Positions 44,833 through 54,412 of a stretch of 64,000 nucleotides of DNA are shown here, one piece after another. The stretch lies in the NCBI RefSeq assembly GCF_025376885.1, contig NZ_JAHUBR010000001.1, positions 248,001 to 312,000 on the forward strand, read 5' to 3'. This DNA is from Pseudoruegeria sp. SHC-113 (GTDB taxonomy: Bacteria > Pseudomonadota > Alphaproteobacteria > Rhodobacterales > Rhodobacteraceae). Position 1 is the stretch's first letter. Each line of letters starts with the position of its first letter. The translations under genes were made by a program, and so were the position numbers. The notes beneath the pieces were generated by a model that was not told the origin of the DNA, made no database searches, and saw only the letters and a list, made by a program, of their open reading frames with translations.

Positions 44833-45928
44833 GGGTCTCGCCCACGCCGCCGCCGATCTGGCCGCGGTGCAGAAGGATGTGATCGAGGATCACGCAGGCC
44901 ATCATGGCTTCGGCCACCGGTACCGCGCGGATGCCGACGCAGGGGTCGTGGCGGCCCTTGGTGATGATCTCGGCAGCCTCGCCGGATTTGGTGATCGTCT
45001 TGCGGGTGGTCAGGATCGAGGAGGTCGGTTTGACCGCGAAGCGCACCACCACATCCTGACCAGTGCTGATGCCGCCCAGAATGCCGCCTGCGTGGTTGGA
45101 GCTGTATTCCGGCCCATCGGGGCCCAGGGAGATCTCATCGGCGTTCTCGACGCCAGTGAGCGCGGCTGCGGCCATGCCGTCGCCGATTTCCACCGCTTTC
45201 ACCGCATTGATGGACATCATCGCCGCCGCCAGATCGGTATCGAGCTTGCCATAGACCGGCGCGCCGATCCCGGCGGGCACGCCACGCGCGACGACTTCGA
45301 TCACCGCACCTACGGAGTTGCCCTCCTTGCGCAGCCCGTCCAGATAGTCAGCCCAGTCGGCAGCGGCTTTGGCGTCCGGTGTCCAGAAGGGGTTCTGTTC
45401 GATCTGATCCCAGTCGAAATTGGCGCGATCGATGCGGTGGGGGCCGACCTGCGTCATGTAGCCGGTGATCTGCACCTTCGGCGCGAGGCTCGCCAGCGCG
45501 GCGCGGGCCAGCCCGCCGGCGGCAACGCGGGCGGCGGTTTCGCGGGCCGAGGAGCGCCCGCCGCCGCGATAATCGCGGATGCCATATTTCTGCCAGTAGG
45601 TGATGTCGGCATGGCCCGGGCGGAATTTCTCGACGATGTCGCCGTAATCCTTGCTGCGTTGATCGGTATTCTCGATCATCAGCTGCACCGGCGTGCCGGT
45701 CGTTTGGCCCTCGAATACGCCCGAAAGGATCTTCACCGCATCCGGTTCACGCCGCTGGGTGGTGAACTTGTTCTGCCCCGGCTTGCGCTTGTCGAGCCAA
45801 TGCTGGAGCTGTGCCTCATCGATGGCGATGCCCGGCGGGCAGCCGTCCACCGTGGCGCCAAGCGCCGGGCCGTGGCTTTCGCCCCAGGTTGTGACGCGGA
45901 AGAGATGTCCGAAGGCATTCATCGACAT
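44816..45928 (-). CDS. aroC: chorismate synthase
   Basis: 370 residues. Signature regions GESHGPALG near the N terminus, [14 protein letters not shown], and [18 protein letters not shown] are clear. It forms chorismate from 5-enolpyruvylshikimate-3-phosphate with reduced FMN, the last common step of aromatic amino acid synthesis. The start is at 45928 with the open frame to 45979 being non-coding; an inner ATG follows two codons later. Overlaps the HD-domain gene downstream. Confidence 0.97.
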   Translation of the reverse strand: MSMNAFGHLFRVTTWGESHGPALGATVDGCPPGIAIDEAQLQHWLDKRKPGQNKFTTQRREPDAVKILSGVFEGQTTGTPVQLMIENTDQRSKDYGDIVEKFRPGHADITYWQKYGIRDYRGGGRSSARETAARVAAGGLARAALASLAPKVQITGYMTQVGPHRIDRANFDWDQIEQNPFWTPDAKAAADWADYLDGLRKEGNSVGAVIEVVARGVPAGIGAPVYGKLDTDLAAAMMSINAVKAVEIGDGMAAAALTGVENADEISLGPDGPEYSSNHAGGILGGISTGQDVVVRFAVKPTSSILTTRKTITKSGEAAEIITKGRHDPCVGIRAVPVAEAMMACVILDHILLHRGQIGGGVGETRGRIG

Positions 45929-46010
45929 GGCAAAGGCTCCTTTGCCTCTTGCTCTAGCCGCTGGGGCGCGGGGCCTCAAGGCCAGTGGCGCAAGCGGGCT
46001 TCAGAAAATG

Positions 46011-46036
46011 AAAACGCGCCCCGGAGGGCGCGTTTT
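46011..46036 (-). terminator. intrinsic terminator after petABC
   Basis: AAAACGCGCCC (46011-46021) and GGGCGCGTTTT (46026-46036) form a perfect 11-bp stem with a 4-base loop, 23 bases beyond the petC stop. The U-run needed on the minus strand is within the stem's A4 and beyond. Confidence 0.85.
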
Positions 46037-46059
46037 GAAAGCGGTCTGCAAGGGGCTGA

Positions 46060-46854
46060 TCAGGCCTCTTTCACCTTCTTCTTCACCGGCGCCCAGAGGC
46101 GCTTGTTGGTGAGATACATCAGGCAGGCGAAGATGGTGAGGAAGAGCACACCGGTGAAACCGGCCTGCTTGCGGGCCATCATCTTCGGCTCGGCCGTCCA
46201 CATCAGGAAGGCGGCCACATCTTCAGACATGTGATGCAGCGTGTTCGGGTGGCCGTCGTCGAACTCCACCAGCTCATCGCTGAGCGGCGGGGCCATGGCG
46301 ATCCAGCCGCCCGGGAAGGCGGTGTTCTCGTAGAACGTGGTGCCAGCTTCCTCTTTCTCCTTGCCGGTGTAGCCGGTCAGGAGCGAGGCGATGTATTCCG
46401 GGCCACCCATGCCCTTGATGATCTGGTTGATCCCGAGGCCAGCCGGGCCGTGGAAACCGGCGCGGGCTTTCGCCATCAGGGTCAGGTCCGGTGCGTTCTC
46501 GAGGTTCGAACCGGGGAAGTGATCGGCCGGCGTGGCGGCGCGGGTGTCGTCCAGCTCGGCATCGAAGACTTCGAAACCGGAGGCATAGGCGCGCACCTGA
46601 TCGTCGGTGTAGGCCGGGCCGCCCTCGTCGCCGAGGTTGCGGAAGGTGAGGTACTTCAGCCCGTGGCAGGCCGCGCAGACTTCGGTGTAGACCTTCAGGC
46701 CGCGCTGCAGCTGGTTCTGATCGAAGGTGCCAAGCGGCCCTTCGAAGGAGAAGGCGAAATCCTCGATGTGTTGGTCACCGCCGCCGGCGGCATAGGCGCC
46801 ACCGGTGGTCAGGGCCAGCGCAGCGAGCGCCGTGAGTGCGAATTTCTTGATCAT
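46060..46854 (-). CDS. petC: cytochrome c1
   Basis: 264 residues. A Sec signal peptide (cleaved near TTGGAYA) precedes the haem site CAACHG; the chain ends with one transmembrane anchor and a basic tail ([11 protein letters not shown]). It accepts electrons from the Rieske centre and passes them to cytochrome c in the periplasm. The start at 46854 has GAGGATC upstream; the frame reaching 46878 is rejected. Last gene of petABC, 20 bases after petB. Confidence 0.97.
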   Translation of the reverse strand: MIKKFALTALAALALTTGGAYAAGGGDQHIEDFAFSFEGPLGTFDQNQLQRGLKVYTEVCAACHGLKYLTFRNLGDEGGPAYTDDQVRAYASGFEVFDAELDDTRAATPADHFPGSNLENAPDLTLMAKARAGFHGPAGLGINQIIKGMGGPEYIASLLTGYTGKEKEEAGTTFYENTAFPGGWIAMAPPLSDELVEFDDGHPNTLHHMSEDVAAFLMWTAEPKMMARKQAGFTGVLFLTIFACLMYLTNKRLWAPVKKKVKEA

Positions 46855-46874
46855 GGTACTCTTGATCCTCTTTC

Positions 46875-48203
46875 TCACTCGGCCGGCGTCGCGTCGGACG
46901 ATTTGCCGTAGTGGGCTTTGAAGTCGTCTTCGATGGTGGCCGGCGGGGTTTCCGGTTTCTCCAGCACGCCCAGAAGCGGCAGGATCACCAGGAAGTAGGC
47001 GAACCAGTAGGCGGAAGCGATCAGCGAGATCCAGTCATAGGGGAACTCGGCCGGGCGCGCGCCCACCCACATCAGGACCATGAAGTCCACGCACAGGATG
47101 GCGAACCACCATTTGAACATCGGGCGGTAGCGGCCGGAGCGCACGCTGGAGGTGTCCAGCCACGGGGCCAGAGCCATGACGGCGATGGCGCCGAACATGG
47201 CGAGCACGCCGAAGAACTTCGCGTCGATGATGCCGCCGGTGATGAAGCTCACCAGTTGCACGACCCACACATCCGCGGTGAAGGCGCGCAGGATCGCGTA
47301 GAACGGCAGGAAGTACCATTCGGGCACGATGTGTGCGGGCGTCGCCAGCGGGTTGGCCTCGATGTAGTTGTCCGGGTGGCCAAGGTAGTTCGGCATGAAG
47401 CCGACGATGGCGAAGAAGACAACCAGGATCACGGCCAGCGCGAAGACGTCCTTGATCACGAAGTAGGGCCAGAAGGGCAGCGTGTCTTTCTCGGCCTCGG
47501 CTTTGGAGCCGCGGCGCACTTCCACACCCGTCGGGTTGTTGTTGCCGGTGGAGTGGAACGCCCAGACGTGGACGATCACGAGGCCGGCAATCACGAAGGG
47601 CAGCAGGTAGTGCAGCGAGAAGAAGCGGTTCAGGGCGGGCTGGCCAACGGCGGTTGCGCCAAGGAGCCACGTCTGGATGGCTTCACCGATGCCCGGGATC
47701 GCGCCGAATAGGCCCGTGATCACGGCGGTGCCGTGGAAGGACATCTGGCCCCAGGGCAGCACGTAGCCCATGAAGGCGGTGCCCATCATCAGCAGGTAGA
47801 TCAGCATACCGATGATCCATGTCACCTCGCGCGGCGCCTTGTAGGAACCGTAGTAGAGGCCACGGAAGATGTGGGCGTAAACGGCCACGAAGAACAGCGA
47901 TGCGCCGTTCATGTGCATGTAGCGGATCATGTGCCCGCCGTTCACGTTGCGCATGATGTGTTCGATCGAGGCGAAGGCCATGTCGACATGCGGCGTGTAG
48001 TGCATCACCAGCACAACGCCTGTGGCGATCTGCAGCACAAGGCAGAACACAAGAACGATGCCCCAGATCCACATCCAGTTCAGGTTCTTGGGCGTGGGGA
48101 TCATCAGGGTGTCATAGAGAAGGCCCACCACGTTCAGGCGGGAGTGAAGCCACTTTTCGCCCTTCGTCTTGGGCTCGTAGTGATCGTGCGGAATACCGGC
48201 CAT
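46875..48203 (-). CDS. petB: cytochrome b of the bc1 complex
   Basis: 442 residues, eight or nine transmembrane helices. Haem-binding histidines lie in [19 protein letters not shown] and in [18 protein letters not shown]; the conserved PEWYFLP of the quinol-oxidation site is present. It carries two b haems and the two quinone pockets of ubiquinol:cytochrome c oxidoreductase. Lies 15 bases after petA and 20 bases before petC, so the three are one operon. Confidence 0.98.
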   Translation of the reverse strand: MAGIPHDHYEPKTKGEKWLHSRLNVVGLLYDTLMIPTPKNLNWMWIWGIVLVFCLVLQIATGVVLVMHYTPHVDMAFASIEHIMRNVNGGHMIRYMHMNGASLFFVAVYAHIFRGLYYGSYKAPREVTWIIGMLIYLLMMGTAFMGYVLPWGQMSFHGTAVITGLFGAIPGIGEAIQTWLLGATAVGQPALNRFFSLHYLLPFVIAGLVIVHVWAFHSTGNNNPTGVEVRRGSKAEAEKDTLPFWPYFVIKDVFALAVILVVFFAIVGFMPNYLGHPDNYIEANPLATPAHIVPEWYFLPFYAILRAFTADVWVVQLVSFITGGIIDAKFFGVLAMFGAIAVMALAPWLDTSSVRSGRYRPMFKWWFAILCVDFMVLMWVGARPAEFPYDWISLIASAYWFAYFLVILPLLGVLEKPETPPATIEDDFKAHYGKSSDATPAE

Positions 48204-48218
48204 GTAAGTAAGCCTCCC

Positions 48219-48779
48219 TTAGCCCAGCTGGATCGTCGTTTCGTCGACAAAGGCGACGGGCGGAATGTGAAGGTTCTGCGGCGCGGGCCCTTTGCGGATC
48301 CGGCCGGCAGTGTCGTAGTGCGACCCGTGGCAGGGGCAGAACCAGCCGTTGAACTCGCCTGCGCCATCGCCCAGCGGCACACAGCCGAGGTGGGTGCAGA
48401 GGCCGAGCATCACCAGCCATTCGCCGGCTTCGTCCACCGCGCGGTTCTCGTCGGTGGCCTCAAGGCCGGGGTGGTTGGCGTTGCGGTCGTCGGTGTCAAG
48501 CAGATCGCCCAGATCAACGGCGCGTGCCTCGGCGATTTCTTCCTCGGTACGGCGGCGGATGAACACGGGCTTGCCCTGGAACATCACGGTGAGCTGGGTG
48601 CCGACCTCAACGCCGGACACATCGACACGGATCGAGGCGAGGGCCTGCACGTCCGCGGAGGGGTTCATCTGGTTGACCAGCGGCCAGACGGCGGCACCGG
48701 CGACAACCGCACCTGCGCCAGCGGTCGCATAGTACAGGAAATCCCGGCGGGTGCCTGCGTGATCTTCTGCGTGGGACAC
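48219..48779 (-). CDS. petA: Rieske iron-sulfur protein of the bc1 complex
   Basis: 186 residues. A twin-arginine signal with transmembrane helix ([20 protein letters not shown]) anchors the protein; the C-terminal Rieske domain holds the 2Fe-2S ligands in CTHLGC and CPCHGSHYD. It moves electrons from quinol at cytochrome b to cytochrome c1. First gene of the petABC operon. A TTGACG-like -35 box lies upstream at 48820-48825 on the minus strand; the -10 is weak. Confidence 0.97.
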   Translation of the reverse strand: MSHAEDHAGTRRDFLYYATAGAGAVVAGAAVWPLVNQMNPSADVQALASIRVDVSGVEVGTQLTVMFQGKPVFIRRRTEEEIAEARAVDLGDLLDTDDRNANHPGLEATDENRAVDEAGEWLVMLGLCTHLGCVPLGDGAGEFNGWFCPCHGSHYDTAGRIRKGPAPQNLHIPPVAFVDETTIQLG

Positions 48780-49104
48780 GTGTGTTTCTCCATTCCATGA
48801 CCGCGATTCGGGCCAAATACGTCAAAGCAACCCCAGTAAAGAGGCCGACTTGGGCGGGTGTTTAGCCGCCCCAAAGCCCCACGTCCAGCGGACAATCGGG
48901 CGCAGCGTCATTGCCGCAGCAAGTTTCAAGTAGCGTATTTGGATTGCCCGGAAGCTGCGCGGATCGTCGCGCATGCCGCAATCTGCGGCAACCGCAGCTG
49001 CGTCACGACGCGCGCGGCGGTACCGAGGTAAGGAGAAGGGGCTTACAGGCTGTGAATCGGTCGCGCGGCAGCGGGGCGGCCACCGGGCGGCCACTGGGCG
49101 AATT
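48780..49104. other. 325-base intergenic region upstream of petA
   Basis: No gene can be supported here. It holds the probable petA promoter (minus strand -35 TTGACG at 48825-48820) and an inverted repeat TTGGGCGG/CCGCCCCAA (48850-48874) that could be a hairpin or protein site. PetPR-type genes, which sit here in Rhodobacter capsulatus, are absent; they lie at 28.9-30.1 kb. The rest, GC-rich, shows nothing else. Confidence 0.6.
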
Positions 49105-49710
49105 TCAGGCGTCGGGCCGGGTCTGGACCATGCTGGCGCGATTGGAAAAGGCCTCGAACCAGGCCGCAAGCGCATCTCGCCCTTGCCGCCAATTGCGGGC
49201 ATCGTGGCGGAAATCAAGATACCCAAGCGCGCAGGCCACCGAGATCTGACCGGCATCAAGCGGACCGTTCAGGTGGCTCATCCAGCGCGTGTTCAGCACA
49301 TCGAGCGCGCGTTCGATCTTGGACCATTGGCCCTCGACCCATTCCGGAAAGCGGATCTCTTCCCGGCGCAGGCGGGTTTCATAGACCATCAGAAGCGCGG
49401 CGTCGGTGATTCCGTCGCCGGTGGCTTCCAGTGTCAGCACGTCGAAATAGCGCGCTTGAGGGTAGAGCGTAGCGCCGGCGCGGGCGTTCAGGAACTGGGT
49501 GATGACCCGGCTGTCATAGAGCGTCGGCCCGTCGGGGCGCTCGAGCGCGGGCACCTTGGTAAGCGGATTGGCCGCGCCCAGCCCTTCGGCGGGGGCAAGC
49601 GGCGTGCCGCTGGCGGGGACAAGCTCCACCGCCTCCAGTTGCTCGGTTTCGTGCAGGAGCACCATCACTTTGCGCACATAGGGCGAGGTTTGGCTGAAAT
49701 AGAGACGCAT
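49105..49710 (-). CDS. glutathione S-transferase family protein
   Basis: 201 residues. The N terminus MRLYFSQTSPYVRKVMVLLH is a typical GST beta-alpha start with Ser/Tyr in the catalytic region, then LTKVPALERPDGPTLYDSRVI (Val-Pro of the glutathione site, then the Ser) and a helical C-terminal domain. The open frame continues upstream to 50361 but ATG 49710 is the natural start. It follows the 92-residue hypothetical gene by 29 bases. Substrate unknown. Confidence 0.88.
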   Translation of the reverse strand: MRLYFSQTSPYVRKVMVLLHETEQLEAVELVPASGTPLAPAEGLGAANPLTKVPALERPDGPTLYDSRVITQFLNARAGATLYPQARYFDVLTLEATGDGITDAALLMVYETRLRREEIRFPEWVEGQWSKIERALDVLNTRWMSHLNGPLDAGQISVACALGYLDFRHDARNWRQGRDALAAWFEAFSNRASMVQTRPDA

Positions 49711-49739
49711 TTCGAGGGAATCCGATGTGAGAGGTGCGG

Positions 49740-50018
49740 CTAGGCTTTGCGGAACTTGATGCGGCCAAGCCCGGTGGCGTCGATCTCGACACCGGGGCCG
49801 GTTGCGCCAAGGCGGATCACGCGGCGGAAGCGGGCGGTCCCGTTCACCTGCTCGGGATCGCTGCGGTAGGTGACACCTTCGGGCACGTCGTCCAGAGCGT
49901 CTTCGCCGCGCTGATCCCGGTGACCGGGCTGCACCGCGCGGGCGACGGCATAAGTGGCCAGCGCCACGGCGCCATAGCGCAGGGCGAGGCCGGCAATCGG
50001 GGCAATGGGCAGGGCCAT
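49740..50018 (-). CDS. 92-residue hypothetical protein
   Basis: [20 protein letters not shown] starts a chain with one hydrophobic N-terminal segment (about 5-26), which may anchor it in the membrane, then a hydrophilic region [20 protein letters not shown] with predicted beta strands and a C terminus [10 protein letters not shown]. It has GGGAGG as ribosome binding site and lies 29 bases before a GST, so the two may share an operon. No family is recognised; it is short and may be conserved only in related bacteria. Confidence 0.75.
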   Translation of the reverse strand: MALPIAPIAGLALRYGAVALATYAVARAVQPGHRDQRGEDALDDVPEGVTYRSDPEQVNGTARFRRVIRLGATGPGVEIDATGLGRIKFRKA

Positions 50019-50063
50019 GGTGAAAAACCTCCCTTAGTTGGGCCCAATGTAAGGTGAGAAGTG

Positions 50064-50112
50064 CGAACCTGCCAGTGGGTTCCTGATCGCATGACGCAAA
50101 ACGGCAGGTTCG
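50064..50112. promoter_or_regulatory. inverted repeat upstream of the amidase gene
   Basis: CGAACCTGCC (50064-50073) and GGCAGGTTCG (50103-50112) are perfect 10-bp inverted arms with 29 bases between them; with a one-base offset the match extends to GTGC/GCAC. It could be an operator for a dimeric regulator or a long-loop hairpin. It sits in the 231-base gap between two divergent genes. Confidence 0.5.
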
Positions 50113-50249
50113 GCACAGGACATACGCCTTGATCGGACTGACCCTTCGGCACGAACCATACGCATGGCTGGCATGTGTCTGATCGGGTTGTGCCGTCGGT
50201 TCGGCTGACCCACATAGTTTTGGACGAGACCTCCGGGAAAGGCACCACA

Positions 50250-51746
50250 ATGATTTCACGTAGAGACCTTCTTGCTTCGGCCGCCGCGAGCGGTGTTCTG
50301 ACGGCCACTGGGTGGCCCGTTTTCGCCGCGAATGCTGATATCGCTGGCCTGATACGCTCAACGGATGCCCTCGGCCTGGCCGCGCTCGTCAAGTCCGGCG
50401 AGGTAACGCCGCTGGAACTCGCGCAAGCGTCTGTCGAAACCGCACTGGCGCTTGACGGAGCGCTCAATGCGATCACAACGCCGATGTATGAACAGGCCTT
50501 GGAAAAAGCTGCGGTCATGCGCCCGCAGGGGCCCTTCGCCGGTGTGCCGTTCCTCGTGAAAGACAATCTGGATGTGGCTGGCCAGTATACGACGCATGGG
50601 TCGCGCGTCTTCGCGGATTCGCTTGCTGCGCGCTCTGCGCCACTTACGCTGATACAGGAAGCAGCGGGGCTGAACCTGATCGGCAAGACGAATATGCCTG
50701 AAGTGGGCGCCTTGCCGACAACGGAAGGACAACTGCTGGGCGCAACCCTCAACCCATGGAACCCGTTGCATTCTTCGGGCGGATCCAGTGGTGGGTCTGC
50801 GGCAGCCGTTGCGGCGGGGATCGTGCCTGTTGCGCATGCCAGCGACGGCGGAGGATCGATCCGTATCCCCGCCGCACATTGCGGCCTGTTCGGGCTGAAG
50901 CCGAGCCGTCGCCGCATGGTCTGGGGGTCGAGCGATCAGACAAGCTACGCCTCCGACAACTGCGTGAGCCGTTCGGTCCGCGACAGCGCCATGCTTTTCG
51001 CTGTGAGCCAAAATCGTGCGCCCGACGCGCCGCACCCGCCACTGCCTTTCGTGGAGGGGCCGGATAGACGCCGGATGACAATCGGCGTGGATCTGCGGAA
51101 CTACTATGGCGCGTTGCCGGACGCGGACGTGCAGACGGCCATTGAAGAGATGGCGGCCCTGTGCGCCGAACTTGGCCACACCGTGATCGAAGTCACAAAC
51201 CCGGTGGATGAGGAATTCGAGACCCGGTTCAATCAGATCTTTGGCTTCCGAATGGTCTCGCTCGCCGATGCCGCCGCAGCCAAGGCCGGACGTCCCCCGC
51301 GGGAGACGGGGCTGCTGGACCGCTTTGTTCTGGACTGGGCCGAGCACGCCCGTGGATTCAGCGCAGAGGATGTTGCCGCTGCGAATGCTTATTTTCAGCG
51401 GCTCGGCGCGGAGTATGCTGACTGGCTCTCGGGTATGGACCTGTTCCTTTCGCCTGTCGCGGCGGGGCCAGCGCCCAGGATCGGTACGTTGTTCGACCCA
51501 AGCGAATCCTTCGGTGAGATGTTTCACCGTGTGTCGCGACACGCTTCCTACACAGCCGTGCAGAACTCCATTGGATTGCCTGCCATGTCCGTCCCGGCCG
51601 GCTCAAGCGCCCATGGCTTGCCCATCGGGGCCCATTTCGTGGCCCCGGCGGGCCGGGAGGACGCCCTGCTGGCGCTCGCATATGAAATCGAACAGGCCCA
51701 GCCCTGGTGGGATCTCTGGGCACCGCATTCGCTCGCTGCGCTCTGA
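50250..51746 (+). CDS. amidase-signature family protein, Tat-exported
   Basis: 498 residues. A twin-arginine signal ([13 protein letters not shown], ending near VFAANA) precedes an amidase-signature domain with the Ser-Ser-Lys triad: K104 in FLVKDN, S169 in the Gly-Gly-Ser-Ser run and S193 in [10 protein letters not shown]. It hydrolyses amides in the periplasm or cell envelope; such secreted members act on amides, nitriles-derived amides or peptides. The chosen ATG 50250 matches the Tat start; the frame reaching 50175 is upstream noise. Codon use is slightly less GC-rich than its neighbours. Confidence 0.9.
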   Translation: MISRRDLLASAAASGVLTATGWPVFAANADIAGLIRSTDALGLAALVKSGEVTPLELAQASVETALALDGALNAITTPMYEQALEKAAVMRPQGPFAGVPFLVKDNLDVAGQYTTHGSRVFADSLAARSAPLTLIQEAAGLNLIGKTNMPEVGALPTTEGQLLGATLNPWNPLHSSGGSSGGSAAAVAAGIVPVAHASDGGGSIRIPAAHCGLFGLKPSRRRMVWGSSDQTSYASDNCVSRSVRDSAMLFAVSQNRAPDAPHPPLPFVEGPDRRRMTIGVDLRNYYGALPDADVQTAIEEMAALCAELGHTVIEVTNPVDEEFETRFNQIFGFRMVSLADAAAAKAGRPPRETGLLDRFVLDWAEHARGFSAEDVAAANAYFQRLGAEYADWLSGMDLFLSPVAAGPAPRIGTLFDPSESFGEMFHRVSRHASYTAVQNSIGLPAMSVPAGSSAHGLPIGAHFVAPAGREDALLALAYEIEQAQPWWDLWAPHSLAAL

Positions 51747-51775
51747 CTTCAATTTCTGCGCAACGCGGGCATGTC

Positions 51776-52399
51776 TCAACTTGATGGGATCGCTGCCATC
51801 AGCTGAGCGAGCTGTTCGATTTCGACACCCTGGCCCGAGCGGGCGACGGCCTCCGCCGCGGCAAGCCTCAAAGCGTCTGGCTTGTTCTGGTTCAGCTTCC
51901 AGGTGCCGTCGATCTGCGTCAGGGAGAAGCGGAAGGGGCGGATCATGCGCATCATGCGATCCAATGCTTCGGGGGGCATCTTTTCAGCCGTCCATTCCGG
52001 TTTCGGGGCAAGGCGCGATTCGAAATGAGCCGACAGAAGGTCCAGATCGGCGCGCAGGGCCTCTTGCGGCAGGGGTTCGATTTGCCCGCGCAGGTGCACG
52101 GCGACGTAGTTCCACGTCGGCACCTGCGCCGGGTCGCCGTACCAGTCGGGTGAGATATAGCTATCAGGGCCGGTCACGGCGATCACGGCGGAGGTGGGCG
52201 CTTCGACGACGCCGGCGATCAGGTTGGAGCGCACCAGATGCAGGCGGGCCTCGGTGCCGGTTTCCGCCAGCACGAAGGGGACATGGGAGATCAGCGGAGC
52301 CGCATCGCCGTTCAGGCAGAGCATGCCGAAGCCACGGCTGCGGGCAAAGGCGATGCTGCGGGCCTCGGGTGTCTGGCGGAATGCGGGATTGGGGTGCAT
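51776..52399 (-). CDS. FMN-binding PaiB-like protein
   Basis: 207 residues of the PaiB family, split-barrel flavin-binding proteins annotated as negative transcriptional regulators (protease synthase and sporulation in Bacillus). Conserved core: MHPNPAFRQTPE at the N terminus, FGMLCLNGDAAPLISHVPF, and IRPFRFSLTQIDGTWKLNQNKP. A flavin-linked gene lies next door (FMN riboswitch and ribH), which is suggestive but not evidence of function. Convergent with the amidase. Confidence 0.85.
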   Translation of the reverse strand: MHPNPAFRQTPEARSIAFARSRGFGMLCLNGDAAPLISHVPFVLAETGTEARLHLVRSNLIAGVVEAPTSAVIAVTGPDSYISPDWYGDPAQVPTWNYVAVHLRGQIEPLPQEALRADLDLLSAHFESRLAPKPEWTAEKMPPEALDRMMRMIRPFRFSLTQIDGTWKLNQNKPDALRLAAAEAVARSGQGVEIEQLAQLMAAIPSS

Positions 52400-52468
52400 G
52401 TCGGTTTCCTCTTCTCCCCCGTCTTAGCCGTGGCTTGAAGCCCGCGAAAGAGGCGCGTAAAGCAGGGG

Positions 52469-52607
<139 letters not shown>

Positions 52608-52614
52608 TGAAAGG

Positions 52615-52651
52615 GGCGCCGCGCGAGCGGTTTCGCGCGCCTTTTCCTTTT
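52615..52651 (+). terminator. expression-platform terminator of the FMN riboswitch
   Basis: GGCG and GCGCGA with a small internal bulge pair with TCGCGC and GCC, then a T-rich run TTTTCCTTTT. Placement between the aptamer and ribH fits regulated termination when FMN is bound. Confidence 0.7.
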
Positions 52652-52699
52652 CGCGGGATCACGCCTTGGGCCCGTGTCTGTGAGGAAAAGGAGATGATC

Positions 52700-53134
52700 A
52701 TGACACAGCCCCGTTACGCTTTCATCAAGGCCAACTGGCATGCCGACATCGTGGACCGCGCCCTTGAGGGGTTCTGCGAGCTGATCCCGGCGGCGCAGGT
52801 GGATGTGTTCGACGTGCCCGGCGCGTTTGAAATGCCGCTGCTGGCCCGCGATCTGGCCGGCTCCGGACGGTATGCCGCTGTTGCGGCGGCGGCTTTCGTG
52901 GTGGATGGCGGCATCTACCGCCACGATTTCGTGGCGCAGGCCGTAGTGGACGGGTTGATGCGCGCTGGCATGGATACAGGCGTGCCAGTGCTCTCTGTCT
53001 CGCTCACGCCGCACCATTTTCAGGAAACCGAGCATCACACCGCGATCTACCGCGCCCATTTCGTGGAAAAGGGCCGGGAAGCGGCTCGCGCGGCGTTGAT
53101 GATCGGCAACACCCGGGCCGCGCTAGCGGCTTGA
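52700..53134 (+). CDS. ribH: 6,7-dimethyl-8-ribityllumazine synthase, RibH2 type
   Basis: 144 residues. It condenses a ribitylamino-uracil with dihydroxybutanone phosphate to the last precursor of riboflavin. The core FDVPGAFEMPLLARDL is present; AAFVVDGGIYRHDFVAQAVV and HHFQETEHHTAIYRAHF resemble the RibH2 isoform known from Brucella and rhizobia rather than the standard form. Two ATGs are close (52694, 52700); the second has the better distance to AAAGGAG. It is alone with the riboswitch; no ribBA, ribD or ribE lie next to it. Confidence 0.93.
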   Translation: MTQPRYAFIKANWHADIVDRALEGFCELIPAAQVDVFDVPGAFEMPLLARDLAGSGRYAAVAAAAFVVDGGIYRHDFVAQAVVDGLMRAGMDTGVPVLSVSLTPHHFQETEHHTAIYRAHFVEKGREAARAALMIGNTRAALAA

Positions 53135-53178
53135 AGGGATTGCGCGCTGCCTGACGGCAGGTGGCGCGCTGACTTTTA

Positions 53179-53212
53179 CGTCTCCGGCGGGGATATTTTC
53201 GGAACAAAGTAA
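53179..53212 (+). repeat. interspersed gene-end repeat, short type, copy 7
   Basis: GTCTCCGGCGGGGATATTTT then CGGAACAAAGTAAT; core shared with the copies at 30129 and 44131. It lies between ribH and the stop of a convergent GST-family gene at 53213. Confidence 0.75.
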
Positions 53213-53845
53213 TCAAGGAAAAATGGTGAGGGGATCGTCCGCTTGCCATGTCGAGTATTTTCGCATGATGGCGGCGAGGCGATCGGACGCCAGGAAGCTA
53301 TCCAGCCAGCGGTGCAGATGGGGCCAGGGCTGCGCATCAAACCAGAGGCGATCGACCATGGCGAATTGGCGCAGGAAGGTGAGCGTGGCCATGTCGGCCA
53401 ATGTGGGCCGATCCGCGAGGAGCCATGGGGAGTGGCGGAGCATGTCGTCCAGTTTCCGCAAGAACAGAGCCGCTTTTTGGCGTTCCGCTTCGGGATCCGA
53501 ATCCGGAATGCGGCTGGCGTATTTGTAGCGGTCGAGGGCCTGTTTGAAGGGGCCATCGCATTCCGCGATCAGGGCCAGCGCTTCGTTTTCGCGGTGCAGC
53601 CAGCCTTCGGGATCGTTCTGGCGCAGGGCGTAGAGCATGATGTCTAGGCTTTCCTCGATCACTTCGCCCTTTGTGACAAGAACAGGCACGGTTCCCTTGG
53701 GCGAGGCGGCGAGGAAAGCGGGGGCTTTGTCGCGCAGGAGGATTTCGCGCAGCTCGACCTTCAGCTGCGCGCTTTGCAGCGCGAGGCGGGCGCGCATGGC
53801 GTAGGGGCAGCGGCGGAAGGAGTAGAGGATCGGGAGGTTCGTCAT
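53213..53845 (-). CDS. glutathione S-transferase-like protein with CPYA active site
   Basis: 210 residues. SFRRCPYAMRARLAL at the N terminus carries the Cys-Pro active site of omega/dehydroascorbate-reductase-like GSTs, followed by GTVPVLVT and a conserved IEESLDIMLYA for the glutathione site. The C-terminal domain is helical (LADRPTLADMATLTFLRQFA). Probable thiol-transferase or glutathionyl-reductase. Its 5' end overlaps the CPT-like gene by 4 bases, so the two are coupled. Confidence 0.88.
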   Translation of the reverse strand: MTNLPILYSFRRCPYAMRARLALQSAQLKVELREILLRDKAPAFLAASPKGTVPVLVTKGEVIEESLDIMLYALRQNDPEGWLHRENEALALIAECDGPFKQALDRYKYASRIPDSDPEAERQKAALFLRKLDDMLRHSPWLLADRPTLADMATLTFLRQFAMVDRLWFDAQPWPHLHRWLDSFLASDRLAAIMRKYSTWQADDPLTIFP

Positions 53846-54411
53846 CTGGTTTGGCCGTTTGTTTGCCCATTCGCCCGCCCTGTAAAGAAAGCCGAGGGGC
53901 TGGTGTGAGTGGCCCAGTGGCGTAAGAGCTTGCGGGCATTGATGTCAGGGGCATCTTCGCCAGACAGCTCCAGATCATAGGTGAGGCCACCGTGGATATG
54001 TGCGGCATCGGCCTTGGCGGAGCCGGCGGCTCGGTTCCCCCTTGCGGCTTCACGGGCTTCGAGCTGAGGCAGGGACGTGTGAAGGCAGACGAAAAAGATG
54101 GCGTGATCGGCGAGCAGCTTTTGCAACTCGTTGTGCCATCCAGGGGAGTCGAGGATGTGTTCCAAGATCAGATCATTGCCAGCTTCAGCAAAGCCCGCCA
54201 CGGCGCGGTGCAGGCCGGAAAAGATCTTGCTGCGGTGGCTTTGCCAGTCCGCGCCCTTGGACGTGAAGGCCGCAAGATCGAGGGCGTGGCTGTCGCGCAG
54301 GTGATCGAAGGACAGATGGAGCAGCGGCACCGGGGATTGGGCGCGAATGGCCTGTATCAGGGTCGATTTCCCGCTGCTGGACGCTCCGTGAAGGATCAGC
54401 ACCCTCGCCAT
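53842..54411 (-). CDS. chloramphenicol phosphotransferase-like P-loop protein
   Basis: 189 residues with a P-loop GASSSGKST at residues 9-17 and a conserved Asp in LSFDHLRDS, then FFVCLHTSLPQLEAREAARG containing a lid with basic residues, as in the CPT family. Chloramphenicol phosphotransferase from Streptomyces inactivates the drug; many homologues act on other small substrates. It overlaps the GST gene by 4 bases and follows mtaB by 1 base on the same strand, a compact operon. Substrate unknown. Confidence 0.8.
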   Translation of the reverse strand: MARVLILHGASSSGKSTLIQAIRAQSPVPLLHLSFDHLRDSHALDLAAFTSKGADWQSHRSKIFSGLHRAVAGFAEAGNDLILEHILDSPGWHNELQKLLADHAIFFVCLHTSLPQLEAREAARGNRAAGSAKADAAHIHGGLTYDLELSGEDAPDINARKLLRHWATHTSPSAFFTGRANGQTNGQTR

Positions 54412-54412
54412 G

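Noticed and set aside
49711-50361. Upstream extension of the GST gene
   Set aside because: It overlaps the 92-residue gene and its upstream region; the GST fold starts at MRLYFSQ.
52400-52468. A possible small gene between the PaiB-like protein and the riboswitch
   Set aside because: Only 69 bases; no open frame with a ribosome binding site; this is most likely promoter DNA.
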